Source: Corynebacterium aurimucosum (lineage in GTDB: Bacteria; Actinomycetota; Actinomycetes; Mycobacteriales; Mycobacteriaceae). Taken from it: a stretch of DNA of 64,000 nucleotides. Of this stretch, positions 1 to 8,765 are shown piece after piece. Under the pieces are notes generated by a model. The model ran no database searches. It saw nothing but the letters and a program-made list of their open reading frames with translations, and was not told the DNA's origin. The stretch covers positions 2,232,001 through 2,296,000 of the forward strand of contig NZ_CP047048.1 in NCBI RefSeq assembly GCF_030408555.1, in the 5' to 3' direction. Both the position numbers and the translations under genes were made by a program. The stretch's first letter is position 1, and each line of letters starts with the position of its first letter.

Positions 1-541
1 CCAGCTCGCCACGCTGAGCCTTGCCGGCGTTGAGGAAGGTCGGGGTAGCCGGCTGGAAGCGGCCGGTCATGATTTCATCTACAAGGTGCTCAGCCACCTT
101 GGTGTCACCATCCGCCAAGAAGAGTGCGGTCATGGACACGCGGTCTTCGAAGCGCTCGAGGTAGCGGCGGCCGTCGAAGGTCTTCAGCGTGTACGAGGTG
201 TAGTACTTGTAGGCACCCAGGAAGGTCTTAAAACGGAACTTGAAGGCGTAGGCACGCTTGAACAGGGACTTAATGAAATCAAAGTCGTACTGCTCGAGCA
301 GTTCCGGCTCGTAGTATTTGTTGTCCACCAGATAGCGCATCTTTTCTTCCAGATCATGGAAGTAGACGGTGTTCTGGTTGACATGCTGGAGGAAGAATTG
401 GTTCGCGGCCTCACGGTCCTTGTCGAACTGAATGTTGCCGTTCTCGTCATACAGGTTCAGAAGTGCGTTGAGCGCATGGTAATCCAGCTGCTCCTCTGGC
501 TTCACAGGTTCAGCGACGGTCTTACCCAATTGCGTGGTCAC
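1..541 (-). CDS. nrdE: Ribonucleoside-diphosphate reductase class Ib, alpha subunit (partial, 5' part)
   Basis: Class Ib ribonucleotide reductase large subunit, which reduces ribonucleoside diphosphates to deoxyribonucleotides with the NrdF radical subunit. Only the first about 180 residues are present; the gene runs off the left edge. The N-terminus begins [14 protein letters not shown] and continues with [12 protein letters not shown] and, near the edge, [10 protein letters not shown], all typical of corynebacterial NrdE. I chose the GTG at 541 by family similarity. A GTG three codons upstream (550) sits only 3 bases from an AAAGAAAGG ribosome site and is the alternative. It follows nrdI by about 60 bases in the order nrdH-nrdI-nrdE, so one transcript under the NrdR boxes at 1411-1458 is likely. 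Confidence 0.93.
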   Translation of the reverse strand, partial: MTTQLGKTVAEPVKPEEQLDYHALNALLNLYDENGNIQFDKDREAANQFFLQHVNQNTVYFHDLEEKMRYLVDNKYYEPELLEQYDFDFIKSLFKRAYAFKFRFKTFLGAYKYYTSYTLKTFDGRRYLERFEDRVSMTALFLADGDTKVAEHLVDEIMTGRFQPATPTFLNAGKAQRGEL

Positions 542-603
542 GACGTTCACGGGCCTTTCTTTGCTATGGCGAAATGGAGAGACAAAATAATAGGAATGAG
601 GCT

Positions 604-1029
604 TTAGGCGGCTAAACCTAAAGCAGCCGCGTTGGCCAAGAGGCCTTCACGGCAAATTGTGACATCTTCCTCGGTTCCGAGAAGCTCGAAGCGGTACACA
701 TAAGGAACCTTACACTTGGCGGCGATGACGTCGCCGGCCTTGCCAAAGTCACTGCCGAAGTTGCTGTTGCCTCCGGCTACGACAGCGCGGATGAAGCTGC
801 GGTTGTGTTCGTCATTCAGAAAACGAATGACCTGCTTGGGAACAGGCCGGGTGTTGCGCCCGCTCATCGATGCCCCTCCCCCATACGTCGGACAAATCAA
901 GACGTAGGGTTCATTCACGGTGAGGGGCTCATCGCTGAGACGCAGCGGGATGCGGGCGCTGGGAAGGCCGAGCTTCTCGACGAAGCGGTGGGTGTTTTCC
1001 GTAGCGGAAGAGAAATACACGACCAACAT
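604..1029 (-). CDS. nrdI: NrdI flavodoxin-like protein, activates class Ib ribonucleotide reductase
   Basis: A 141-residue small flavodoxin that supplies oxidant to build the dimanganese-tyrosyl cofactor of NrdF. FMN-contacting loops are visible: SSATENT (residues 7-13), PTYGGG (47-52) and GGNSNFG (86-92). The length is normal for the family. It lies 9 bases downstream of nrdH and upstream of nrdE on the minus strand, the standard nrdHIE order. An AGGGA ribosome site precedes the ATG. Confidence 0.95.
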   Translation of the reverse strand: MLVVYFSSATENTHRFVEKLGLPSARIPLRLSDEPLTVNEPYVLICPTYGGGASMSGRNTRPVPKQVIRFLNDEHNRSFIRAVVAGGNSNFGSDFGKAGDVIAAKCKVPYVYRFELLGTEEDVTICREGLLANAAALGLAA

Positions 1030-1038
1030 GACTGTTCC

Positions 1039-1278
1039 CTAGGCGCTCGCCGCCATAACGGAGAGAGCCTTGATGCGGTCAGGGCGGAAACCGGACCAGT
1101 GCTCACCGTGAGCCTCAACGACCGGCGCCTGGACGTAGCCCAGAGCCATGACGTAGTCACGGGCATCATCATCCAGGCTGATATCCACCGTTTCATAGTC
1201 GAGACCAGCACGGTCAAGAGCCTTCTTGGTGGCGTTGCACTGGACGCAAGCGGGCTTGGTGTAGAGGGTGATGCTCAT
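1039..1278 (-). CDS. nrdH: NrdH glutaredoxin-like redoxin
   Basis: A 79-residue thioredoxin-fold electron donor for NrdE. The redox motif is C11-V-Q-C14, followed by the cis-proline segment APVVE (about 51-55) and the NrdH signature WSGFRPDRI (61-69). It is the first gene of the nrdHIE operon, with an AAGGAA ribosome site 6 bases before the ATG. The NrdR boxes lie about 130-180 bases upstream. Confidence 0.96.
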   Translation of the reverse strand: MSITLYTKPACVQCNATKKALDRAGLDYETVDISLDDDARDYVMALGYVQAPVVEAHGEHWSGFRPDRIKALSVMAASA

Positions 1279-1698
1279 GTGACGTTCCTTCAGCTTCCTT
1301 CGGCACTACACGCGGAGTGACTGTTGAATTCGATACCAGCAGGGCGCTTAGTAGCCCCATATTAAAGCTTTGAACAGCGGTGCAGAACCGCCGCTCAAGC
1401 AACATCAACGACACTATACTTTGTGCTCGCACCCCGCAACTAGCACTATATGTAGTAGTTACAAGGGTGATATTCCCAGGATGTAACCCGCCCCGACCCC
1501 ACATGTTGACACCCCATCACTTCACCGATTGCCACGGCGGTAACTACACGGGTGATATTCCCTGCTCGTTCACCGAAGATTCACCTAGTTTGTGACAAAC
1601 ACCACTCGGGCCCCGGTTTTCGCCTCCCGCACACTGGCACGAAAGACTCCTTAAGCTCACAGAGGCAGTTTCAGCCCGGGGCGAGGCAGCAAAAGGAA
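1279..1698. other. Intergenic region between nrdH and rpmJ
   Basis: No gene is supported in these 420 bases. They hold the nrdH leader, the paired NrdR boxes at 1411-1458 and GC-rich sequence leading to the rpmJ terminator. Two copies of GGGTGATATTCCC (near 1465-1478 and 1550-1562) stand out as a short direct repeat of unknown role. Confidence 0.6.
1411..1458 (-). promoter_or_regulatory. Tandem NrdR boxes upstream of nrdHIE
   Basis: Two 16-base AT-centred boxes, ACACTATACTTTGTGC at 1411-1426 and GCACTATATGTAGTAG at 1443-1458, resemble the NrdR consensus (ACACwATATATwGTGT). Their centres are 32 bases apart, the three-helical-turn spacing expected for paired NrdR binding. The ATP-cone repressor NrdR probably controls nrdHIE here in response to dATP. 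nrdR itself is not in the window. Confidence 0.72.
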
Positions 1699-1741
1699 AC
1701 CGCCCCCTCCAACAAGCTATGAGCATGCTGAAGGGGGCGGT
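1699..1741 (-). terminator. Rho-independent terminator of rpmJ
   Basis: Perfect 10-base arms ACCGCCCCCT (1699-1708) and AGGGGGCGGT (1732-1741) flank a 23-base loop. In the minus direction they are followed by a T-rich tract (TTTCCTTTT). Confidence 0.8.
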
Positions 1742-1756
1742 GCGAGTCCGTACAAC

Positions 1757-1879
1757 TTAGCCCTGGCGAGCCTTGAAGCGCGGATCCTTCTTGTTGATCA
1801 CGAAGACCTTACCGTGGCGGCGAATAACCTGGGCGCCCGGCTTCTTCTTCAGCGACCGAAGCGACTTGCGAACCTTCAT
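1757..1879 (-). CDS. rpmJ: 50S ribosomal protein L36, zinc-free (C-) form
   Basis: A 40-residue ribosomal protein starting [20 protein letters not shown] and ending DPRFKARQG. The framework MKVR...VIRR.GKV.VI....KARQG identifies L36. The Cys and His residues that bind zinc in the standard form are absent, so this is the C- paralogue. An AAAGGAG ribosome site sits 6 bases before the ATG, and a strong terminator follows. It stands alone, not in the S10/alpha ribosomal operons. C- paralogues are often induced in zinc limitation, but I see no clear Zur box here. Confidence 0.93.
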   Translation of the reverse strand: MKVRKSLRSLKKKPGAQVIRRHGKVFVINKKDPRFKARQG

Positions 1880-2002
1880 CGGGCGCTCCTTTCGTTATGC
1901 GCAATCTTGATGCGATTGATTAGTTCAAAGCACAGCCGGGCAGACACCCAGCAATGACACGAGGAAAAATGTTACCCCACGCGCGCGCCATAACCAAAAC
2001 AC

Positions 2003-3331
2003 TCAGCTTTCGGAGTAGCGGGAGCGAAGCTGTTCGGCAACATCCTCGAGGCTCTTCCCCGCCGTTTCCGGAACGAGTGCGCGGGTATACCCCACCGCGA
2101 CGAGGCCTAAGACCGCAAAGATTCCGAAGGCCAGCGAGCCGCCGAGCCACTCGACCACCGGCAAGAAGAACTGCGCCACCGCCCAGTTACTCACCCACAA
2201 CACCAGCCCGGCGATTCCCATGCCCAAGCCGCGAACTTCGGGCGGCACAATTTCTGACATGAGCAGCCACGTGGCCGGGGAGACCGCCGCCTGCTGGAAG
2301 GCAATGAACGCCGCCATGCACGTCAGCGCCAGCATAGCCAGCGGAGTGGAATCATAGGCGAAGTGATAAGCCACAGCGAGGACCACGAGCGACACAACGT
2401 TGCCACTTAATCCTGCTAGCAACAACCGACGGCGCCCCAGTCGGTCGACCACGCGCAAGCCCACTAGGCACGCCGCGACAGACACCACACCAATCACCAT
2501 CGACGTATACACCGAGTTGGTGGTGGAGATACCCACCTGGTTCATCATCGTGGGTGCGAAGTACACGATGGCGTTAACACCCGTAATCTGCTGGGTCAGG
2601 CCCATGAGCATGGCAAGCGCGATGGCCCAGCGCATCCAGCGGTGGCGTCGCAAAGCTCGCCATTCACCCGTGTTCGGCCGCGCGCTATGTTCCAACTCCG
2701 CTCCCCGCGCGCCAACCCGAGCGCTGACTGCGGCAGCCTCGCGCGTTCGACCTTGTGCCGCGAGCCACGCCGGGGTATCGGGGAGTAACACCATGCCGAG
2801 CGCCAGCGCCCCACCCGGGACCGCGGCCAGCCCGAGCATCCAATGCCAGCTGCCGCTTGCAGCCAACAGCGAGTTCACCCCGTACGCGAGCAGCTGCCCG
2901 ACGACGATCATGAGCGTGTTGAGGGAGACCATCCGGCCCCGCACAGCCGCCGGGGTGATTTCGGAGATGTACATCGGGGAGACGATGGACACCGCGCCCA
3001 CCGCCACGCCAAGGAATGTGCGGGCGGTAGCAAGTTCCGCAGCTGAGTTTGCAAGCGCACACCACACGGAACCAGCCACGAAGATGAGTCCACCGGCGAT
3101 GAGGGTTCGACGCCGCCCGATTACGCTCGCCACACGCCCAGCTGCCAGCGCACCGACTGCCGCGCCAACCAACAGCATCGAGGTCACCAGCCCTTCCTCA
3201 TGGGCGGACATGCCGAATTCCGGCCCCACGAAGAGAAGGGCACCAGACATCACTCCGGTGTCATATCCGAAGAGCAGGCCGCCCAGGGCGGCTACGCCTG
3301 CGACGATCATGACGTAAGTATCTTTGTTCAC
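2003..3331 (-). CDS. MFS sugar transporter (sugar porter family)
   Basis: A 442-residue proton-coupled sugar or polyol importer with twelve predicted membrane spans. Family marks include [15 protein letters not shown] in the first span, the cytoplasmic loop GRRRT after span 2, the second-half repeat DRLGRRR, and the C-terminal [11 protein letters not shown] signature. This places it with AraE/GalP/XylE/IolT-like sugar porters. The substrate cannot be read from sequence. The GTG start has a TAGGA ribosome site 4 bases upstream. It is divergent from nadE with a very short shared control region (3332-3358). Confidence 0.9.
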   Translation of the reverse strand: MNKDTYVMIVAGVAALGGLLFGYDTGVMSGALLFVGPEFGMSAHEEGLVTSMLLVGAAVGALAAGRVASVIGRRRTLIAGGLIFVAGSVWCALANSAAELATARTFLGVAVGAVSIVSPMYISEITPAAVRGRMVSLNTLMIVVGQLLAYGVNSLLAASGSWHWMLGLAAVPGGALALGMVLLPDTPAWLAAQGRTREAAAVSARVGARGAELEHSARPNTGEWRALRRHRWMRWAIALAMLMGLTQQITGVNAIVYFAPTMMNQVGISTTNSVYTSMVIGVVSVAACLVGLRVVDRLGRRRLLLAGLSGNVVSLVVLAVAYHFAYDSTPLAMLALTCMAAFIAFQQAAVSPATWLLMSEIVPPEVRGLGMGIAGLVLWVSNWAVAQFFLPVVEWLGGSLAFGIFAVLGLVAVGYTRALVPETAGKSLEDVAEQLRSRYSES

Positions 3332-3358
3332 GGGTTCCTATTGTCGCAGGCGGCTACC

Positions 3359-4183
3359 ATGGGCGTCATGTCACATGAATCCTCAGACCTCCAGCACGAC
3401 ATCATCAAGGCCCTCGGCGTAAAACCCCGTATCGATCCAGCAGAAGAGGTTGAGCGCCGCGTCGCTTTCTTGGTGGACTATCTTCGCACCACCGGTGCGA
3501 AGGGCTTTGTCCTGGGCATCTCTGGTGGTCAGGACTCCACCCTGGCCGGACGCTTGGCACAGCTGGCGGTAGCCCGCGTCGACGGCGCGCATTTCTGGGC
3601 CGTGCGCCTTCCCCACGGAGTGCAGGCCGACGAGGATGACGCACAGATCGCTCTGGACTTCATCGAGCCTGACTACTCCCTCACCGTCAACATTGCCGAG
3701 GCCACCACAGCTCTCGACGGCGCCGTCGCCAACGCCATGCAACAAGACTCTCTGAGGGATTTCAATCGAGGCAACCTCAAGGCGCGTCTGCGCATGGCTG
3801 CACAGTATGCGCTAGCCGGCGAGGTCGGTGCGCTAGTCATCGGTACCGACCACGCCGCCGAAAACGTCACAGCTTTCTTTACCAAGTGGGGCGATGGCGC
3901 TGCCGACATCCTGCCTCTCGCCGGGCTCAACAAGCGCCAGGGCGCTCAACTCCTGAAACATCTCGGCGCACCGGATTCCACGTGGAAGAAGGTACCAACT
4001 GCTGACTTGGAGGATGACCGCCCCTTGCTCTCTGATGAAGAAGCTCTCGGCGTCACCTACACCCACATCGATGACTACCTCGAGGGCAAGGACGTGCCTG
4101 ACGACGCCCGCGAGCGCATCGAAACCCTCTGGCGCGGCGGCGCCCACAAGCGCACCATGCCGCTGGGCCCTACAAGCGCCTAA
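3359..4183 (+). CDS. nadE: NH3/glutamine-dependent NAD+ synthetase
   Basis: Makes NAD+ from deamido-NAD+ with ATP and ammonia. The 274-residue product has no N-terminal glutaminase domain, as in the short ammonia-type NadE of E. coli (275 residues). The PP-loop SGGQDST is at 55-61. [33 protein letters not shown], the adenylate and Mg2+ site with the dimer loop, spans about 157-190. I chose the ATG at 3359 because AGGCGG lies 5 bases before it. The ATG at 3368 is an in-frame alternative. A terminator follows at 4191. Confidence 0.94.
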   Translation: MGVMSHESSDLQHDIIKALGVKPRIDPAEEVERRVAFLVDYLRTTGAKGFVLGISGGQDSTLAGRLAQLAVARVDGAHFWAVRLPHGVQADEDDAQIALDFIEPDYSLTVNIAEATTALDGAVANAMQQDSLRDFNRGNLKARLRMAAQYALAGEVGALVIGTDHAAENVTAFFTKWGDGAADILPLAGLNKRQGAQLLKHLGAPDSTWKKVPTADLEDDRPLLSDEEALGVTYTHIDDYLEGKDVPDDARERIETLWRGGAHKRTMPLGPTSA

Positions 4184-4190
4184 GGTTCCA

Positions 4191-4214
4191 AGCCCCTTCC
4201 TCGCGGGGCTTTTC
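4191..4214 (+). terminator. Terminator after nadE
   Basis: Perfect AGCCCC/GGGGCT stem (4191-4196 with 4205-4210), 8-base loop, then TTTCC. Confidence 0.75.
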
Positions 4215-4447
4215 CTGTTCCGTTTCGGCACCCAGAACGTGCGCCCGAGGCCAGCGTTTCCCCGCACGCCAGTGGCATCTTCTTCCCGGCGGTCAACTTC
4301 CTCCCTTCCCATAACGTGAGTCCGTCCGCCCCAACACCTGTAGCGCATATAGCCCCGTGCCCGTGATTGACGCTTCACCCCACCCCTGAGCTGGGTGTTT
4401 CTTCCTCCGGTTGCGGGGTTGCTGGTGCTGTTTTAGTCTCTGTGGCC

Positions 4448-5644
4448 ATGGGGGATATCGAAACCTACCTCCGCCTTCGCAACTCGGGGATTGCACTGGT
4501 GGAACATATACCTGGCACACCCGATGAACTCCGCGCGCTCGGCGCCGATGCCTCTGATGCCACCGAGCTTTCACAGCTGCACCAGGTCTACTTCGGCCCC
4601 ACCCGCTTTACCGGTAAACAACGCAAAGCCCGTGCTGCAGCCCTTCAACAACGCCACAGCCTCGGCACCCTCACACTGATTGAAACCTACACCTCCAAGG
4701 TGAAAAAGACCCTGGATGCCTGGAACCTCCGCGCAAAACTCGCCGCAACACCCGCACACCGCATCCCACATGTTGCCGCCCAACGGCTTAAAGAACTGCG
4801 TGCTAAAAGAACCGCCAAACCAGGCGTACGCATCACCTACCGGGAACAAGGCCCCAACACCCTTTCCATTACTGACGATGCCACCACGATTGCCAACATG
4901 CGCGCAGTCTTAGAATCCACCAACACCACCGACCTCCTTCAAGCCGCCAACGACATCTTCTTCAACCAAGCAAGCGGTACAAAGCCGGCCGTGCGCACCC
5001 AAGTCATCATCACCCTGAATGAGCTCGACCAAATCATCAACGGCGACGGGGACGAAATCCAGCTCAACCTGACTAACGGCGCGCGCATGACAGGCGCAGA
5101 GTTTCTCACCCACAAATTCGCCGAAATAGGCTACGCCACCATCGTCCACCCTCTTGACGGGCCCATCAACACCTGGCGCCTATCGCGCGGAGCAAACCTC
5201 AACCAACGCCTTAGCCTGCACGCGGAATTCCACACCTGCTCAAGACCAGGCTGCAACAAACCAGCCGATTACTGCCAAGTCCACCACCTCATCCCCTGGC
5301 AAGCAGGTGGCTTTACCAACATCAAAAACCTCACCTTCCTGTGCGCCTACCACAACGGCATTAACGACGATGACCCACAAAGACCTACCGGACGCGGCTA
5401 CATGTACCGACTCAACACCGGGGTTAGCTTCATCCCACCCTGGGGTGCACCGATAACCGCAATGCCGGAATACCAAGAAGCACTAGCCAGACTCAACACC
5501 GAGAAAGCAGCCGCAAAGACACAGGCCACAGCACCAACCCAAACCCCAGCCACAGCCCAAGGAGCTGCAACAACACCGGGCACAGCCAGCCAAAGCCAAG
5601 CAGTACCAGAACAGCCACCAGACCCACCACCCGACAGCAGCTAA
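4448..5644 (+). CDS. HNH endonuclease domain protein of the DUF222 type
   Basis: A 398-residue protein of a type repeated many times in actinobacterial genomes. Residues about 1-250 form a helical DUF222-like region. An HNH nuclease motif follows at about 264-303: C-SRPG-C, then CQVHHLIPWQAGG, NLTFLC and YHN, giving the zinc cysteines and the catalytic His pair. The last about 50 residues are a Pro/Ala/Thr/Gln-rich, probably disordered tail. The ATG at 4448 (MGDIETYL) fits family N-termini. An in-frame TTG at 4367 is less likely. No mobile-element partner is adjacent. The cellular role of the family is unknown. Confidence 0.82.
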   Translation: MGDIETYLRLRNSGIALVEHIPGTPDELRALGADASDATELSQLHQVYFGPTRFTGKQRKARAAALQQRHSLGTLTLIETYTSKVKKTLDAWNLRAKLAATPAHRIPHVAAQRLKELRAKRTAKPGVRITYREQGPNTLSITDDATTIANMRAVLESTNTTDLLQAANDIFFNQASGTKPAVRTQVIITLNELDQIINGDGDEIQLNLTNGARMTGAEFLTHKFAEIGYATIVHPLDGPINTWRLSRGANLNQRLSLHAEFHTCSRPGCNKPADYCQVHHLIPWQAGGFTNIKNLTFLCAYHNGINDDDPQRPTGRGYMYRLNTGVSFIPPWGAPITAMPEYQEALARLNTEKAAAKTQATAPTQTPATAQGAATTPGTASQSQAVPEQPPDPPPDSS

Positions 5645-6046
5645 CCCCAGCCACACACAGCAACAACTGAAAGGAAAAGGCTCACCACCAGCGACAACAC
5701 CGCTACCCGCCAACCGAGGGAAGGTTAGCGGGCACACCGGCGATCCTTCAGACACCACCACCCACAAACCACAACAAGGTACGCAAGAAAACCTGCGAGC
5801 TTTATGCCAGCGCTACCCATCATCCAAAGCCAGACTGACGGGCGATCCAGCGACCCCAAGTCCGGCTTCACGTGCTGCCGGAAGCAGCAAGAGCTACGAG
5901 ATCCTTAAGCCCTTAAAGGCGAACCCACCGACCAAACCAGTGTTGACGGGCTAGCTGTCGAGCGCCACGGAAATGCTGGAGCCCGCAAAGCGCGTCCAGA
6001 GCCCCTTTCCTTTCAACCCCGGCAGAATCTTCGAGCGATCACGCGC
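5645..6046. other. Intergenic region, no gene supported
   Basis: About 400 bases between the convergent HNH and fructosamine-kinase-like genes. An imperfect hairpin (CCCGCCAACC with GGTTAGCGGG, near 5707-5732) may end the HNH transcript. GAGCG/CGCTC near 6033-6048 may do the same for the minus gene. Short open stretches show no recognisable protein. Confidence 0.5.
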
Positions 6047-6781
6047 TCATCGCAATGCCTCAAGGGTGGCACGCGCAGCCTGCTCAAGCGGAGCATAGTA
6101 AGCCGGACCATGCGTCATCGAGTGAACCGCAAGTGGGTGCAACTGATGCATCGGCACCCACTTCCGGTACTCCTCACCCGCCCCATAGCCCCGCAGTATC
6201 TCGTCATAGTAGGGCGTTCCGAACAGTTCCAGCATGGCCAAATCCGTCCACGGATGTCCGCCGTGCGCTGCAGGGTCAATCATGACCGCCGTGTTCTCCT
6301 GGAACAAAACATTTCCTGCCCATAAATCACCATGAATTCGTGCAGGCTCAACGTCCCAGTCCACGGCGGCTATAGCTTCGGCCGCCATATATACGCTGTC
6401 CCGCAGCCCCTCCGGAAGTCCTTCTATAAATGGCACCACCCGCTGTTCTGCGTAGAACTCACCCCAGGATTCACATGGTTCGCAGGGTTGTTCCACGCGT
6501 CCAATGAAGTTCGCACCTTCCCACCCCTCTGGCGGTGCGCCGAAAGCTGGGGCGCCTGCCTGATGAACCTGCCGCAGCGCTTCACCAAACGCCCGCGCTG
6601 CAGCAGCACTCGGTCGCGCCTGCGCTACTCGACGCGTACTAATCGTCGAATCTGTCAGCCCCGCAACTTCCACCACAACGTCCTTTCGTGCGGCTGCTAA
6701 CCAGCGCAGGCCCGCAGCCTCCGCCCCGGCTTGATCGGCTCGTGCTACTGACTTTGTGTAAACATCCATGCTCCCCAGCAT
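6047..6781 (-). CDS. Fructosamine kinase family protein (FN3K-like)
   Basis: A 244-residue APH-fold kinase related to fructosamine-3-kinases, which phosphorylate ketoamine sugars on glycated proteins or small amines so that they decompose. The catalytic loop HGDLWAGN is at 150-157 and the metal loop IDPAAHGGH at 168-176, followed by DLAMLELFG. The N-terminal lobe is short: the VYTKS lysine segment comes at about residue 7 and the strands usually before it are absent. The ATG at 6781 abuts the T-run of the upstream tRNA-Ala terminator. An ATG at 6769 with GGGGAG just before it is an alternative. Substrate unknown. Confidence 0.82.
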   Translation of the reverse strand: MLGSMDVYTKSVARADQAGAEAAGLRWLAAARKDVVVEVAGLTDSTISTRRVAQARPSAAAARAFGEALRQVHQAGAPAFGAPPEGWEGANFIGRVEQPCEPCESWGEFYAEQRVVPFIEGLPEGLRDSVYMAAEAIAAVDWDVEPARIHGDLWAGNVLFQENTAVMIDPAAHGGHPWTDLAMLELFGTPYYDEILRGYGAGEEYRKWVPMHQLHPLAVHSMTHGPAYYAPLEQAARATLEALR

Positions 6782-6783
6782 AG

Positions 6784-6813
6784 AAAAAGGCCGCCTCTGC
6801 GAAAGAGACGGCC
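6784..6813 (-). terminator. Terminator of tRNA-Ala
   Basis: Stem GGCCGCCTCT (6789-6798) with AGAGACGGCC (6804-6813), short loop, then five T in the minus direction. It lies directly downstream of the tRNA and directly upstream of the kinase start codon. Confidence 0.8.
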
Positions 6814-6818
6814 GATGG

Positions 6819-6891
6819 TGGAGCTAACGGGATTCGAACCCGTGACCCCCACACTGCCAGTGTGGTGCGCTACCAACTGCGCCATAGCCCC
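6819..6891 (-). tRNA. tRNA-Ala (anticodon GGC)
   Basis: 73 bases folding as a full cloverleaf. The anticodon stem-loop is CCACA-CTGGCAG-TGTGG. The acceptor stem GGGGCTA/TAGCTCC carries the G3:U70 pair diagnostic of alanine tRNA, with discriminator A. CCA is not encoded. Confidence 0.97.
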
Positions 6892-6980
6892 TCATACGAG
6901 GTGCAACCTTTGTGATTGCAACTCGTATCAATATATCGTCTCCCTATTCACTCACCAAATCGCGAGTTGGGGCGCTAAAT

Positions 6981-7736
6981 TTACTTCTCAGTAACGATGT
7001 TGACCCATTCCATGATGGAGGTCTTATCATCCTCCGGGATATCCTTGCCATCCTTGATGATGCGCGGCGAGGACACGCTACCGGTTTCCTTTTCAAGCTT
7101 TTCGTAGTTCGAGGTCACCACCGGGTTTCCTTCACCAACCTTGGCTTCCTTGATGGCCTTCACCGTGGCCTCATCGGCACCCAGGATCTGCGCAGCATCA
7201 GCGAAATCCTTCATTTCCCACTGGTTGGCCAGCTTGGACTGGTTCTCCATGAGGTACTTACGCAGGTTCCAGTACAGCGTGGCGTCACCGGACTTTGCTA
7301 CCTGCTCCATCGCAGCCGCAGTCTTGGAGGAGTGTCCCGTGTTGGACTTGATGCTCTCCAGTCCGTTCGGGCTGCCATCGAGGAAGTTCAAGGTACGCAC
7401 GTGCACGATGAGCTCACCCGCATCAATAGCGTCCTTCATCTGTCCGTCGGTCTCCTTCGCCAGGTCGCCACAGTGCGGGCAGGAGAAGTCCTCATACAGG
7501 TCTACCTCGGTAGCGTCCTTGGGGGCATCCGGCGCCTTGAGCGTCACCGCGTTGTCCGCAAAGCTCATCTCCATAGAGACTGGCTCAACGGGATAATCCT
7601 TCAGCTCATCGGTCTTTGCACCCCGCCCCTGATAAACGATGTAGCCGATTACCACAGCGATAATGACCAGCAGAACAGCGAGGCCCCAGACGAATCCACT
7701 ATTACTCTTGGAGTTGGGGTCTTTGACTGTACTCAT
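6981..7736 (-). CDS. Membrane-anchored DsbA/thioredoxin-fold protein
   Basis: A 251-residue thiol-disulfide oxidoreductase. One membrane span at about 14-36 follows a short cytoplasmic tail, placing the catalytic domain outside the membrane. The redox motif is C86-P-H-C89 in EDFSCPHC, typical of DsbA-like proteins, with helical insertion GxSSKTAAAMEQ and a cis-Pro segment near SSPRII (about 227). It probably introduces or isomerises disulfides in exported proteins. It is the last gene of a minus-strand group behind two MauE-like membrane proteins (59-base gap), which may be its redox partners. Confidence 0.88.
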   Translation of the reverse strand: MSTVKDPNSKSNSGFVWGLAVLLVIIAVVIGYIVYQGRGAKTDELKDYPVEPVSMEMSFADNAVTLKAPDAPKDATEVDLYEDFSCPHCGDLAKETDGQMKDAIDAGELIVHVRTLNFLDGSPNGLESIKSNTGHSSKTAAAMEQVAKSGDATLYWNLRKYLMENQSKLANQWEMKDFADAAQILGADEATVKAIKEAKVGEGNPVVTSNYEKLEKETGSVSSPRIIKDGKDIPEDDKTSIMEWVNIVTEK

Positions 7737-7795
7737 TGAACAACCTTGCCTTTGATGACGTTATTTCGAATAGATGGAAAGTCTACACACCGTTG

Positions 7796-8263
7796 TTAAG
7801 GGTGCAATGCAAACTTGGTGAAAGGACGCTTGATCGTCCACACCATTAAGACAGAATAGAAGACATCACGCAGCAGTGTCATCATGTAGTTCATCACTTG
7901 CGCGTCCTCATCAGGGCTAACGGAGAAACACCCGCAGTCAATCCCGAGTCCCCGCGCCCATGCCTGCGCGATGCCGATCATGAACAGAACGAGGACAATC
8001 TGCCCCACCCACGCCGATTGACGCAGGAACAGCCCCAGCAGGAGCAACAGGCCGCCGCACACTTCAAGCGGGCCAATCAGATAGGACAAATAGTGGGACC
8101 ACTCTGGGGTAAAGATTTCATATGCCTTGATGCTTTGCGATACCGCGAGCTGGTCCGACAGCTTCGACGCTCCCGCTTTAATCCACACATAGGCCATATA
8201 AAATCGCGCAAACGCACTGATAACGTCCAGCACGAGCGTTGCGCTGATCTTATTTTTAAACAC
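7796..8263 (-). CDS. MauE/DoxX-family membrane protein, copy 2
   Basis: A 155-residue protein with four predicted membrane spans of the MauE/DoxX type. The signature AWARGLGIDCGCF carries C110-G-C112, as in MauE proteins that help form disulfides in methylamine dehydrogenase. It is a close paralogue of the gene just upstream (8281-8742), with the shared blocks IFTPEWS.YL.YLI.PLE and GGLLLLLGLFLR. It probably passes electrons between membrane quinones and the neighbouring CPHC thioredoxin, an inference from motif and position. There are 17 bases between the paralogues. Confidence 0.82.
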   Translation of the reverse strand: MFKNKISATLVLDVISAFARFYMAYVWIKAGASKLSDQLAVSQSIKAYEIFTPEWSHYLSYLIGPLEVCGGLLLLLGLFLRQSAWVGQIVLVLFMIGIAQAWARGLGIDCGCFSVSPDEDAQVMNYMMTLLRDVFYSVLMVWTIKRPFTKFALHP

Positions 8264-8280
8264 GGGATTAGCCTAACAAG

Positions 8281-8742
8281 TTACGGGTGGAGAGCGTAAC
8301 GACGATATGGACGCCAGATCGTCCACGCGGTGAGGATGAGGAAGAAGGCGTCGCGAAGCAGCGTCAGCGCGTAGTTCATACCTTGGCTCACGTCGTTGGG
8401 GTCATAGCCAAAACACCCACAATCGATGACTAACCCACGCGCCCACGCCTGAGAAATGCCCACCATGAACAGGACTAGGACCACCGCAGCGACTGCCGAC
8501 GCCTCCCTCAAGAACAGGCCCAGCAACAGCAGCAGCCCTCCTACAATTTCAAGCGGTGCAATGAGGTAGGCCAAGTACTCGGACCATTCCGGGGTGAAGA
8601 TGCCATAGGCCCGGATGGCCTGTGCCATCTCCATCCGGGCGTCTAGTTTCTGTATGCCGGCGATAATCCACACGGCAGCCATGCCGAATCGGGCGAGCGC
8701 GCTGGCCAGGTCAAGCACCGAGGCGCGCTGTGCGGTTGTCAT
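8281..8742 (-). CDS. MauE/DoxX-family membrane protein, copy 1
   Basis: A 153-residue four-span membrane protein, paralogue of the next gene. The block AWARGLVIDCGCFGYDP has C108-G-C110 after span 3. The sequence ends with the charged, conserved RYALHP (FALHP in the sister). It lies 23 bases after pgm and 17 before copy 2, so co-transcription is likely. Keeping two diverged copies side by side suggests a heteromeric complex or different partners. Confidence 0.82.
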   Translation of the reverse strand: MTTAQRASVLDLASALARFGMAAVWIIAGIQKLDARMEMAQAIRAYGIFTPEWSEYLAYLIAPLEIVGGLLLLLGLFLREASAVAAVVLVLFMVGISQAWARGLVIDCGCFGYDPNDVSQGMNYALTLLRDAFFLILTAWTIWRPYRRYALHP

Positions 8743-8765
8743 AAACCATTAGCCTAGCCCCGAAG

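Noticed and set aside
4448..5644. HNH gene as a homing endonuclease or intron/intein part
   Set aside because: It is a free-standing DUF222-type gene with no split host gene around it.
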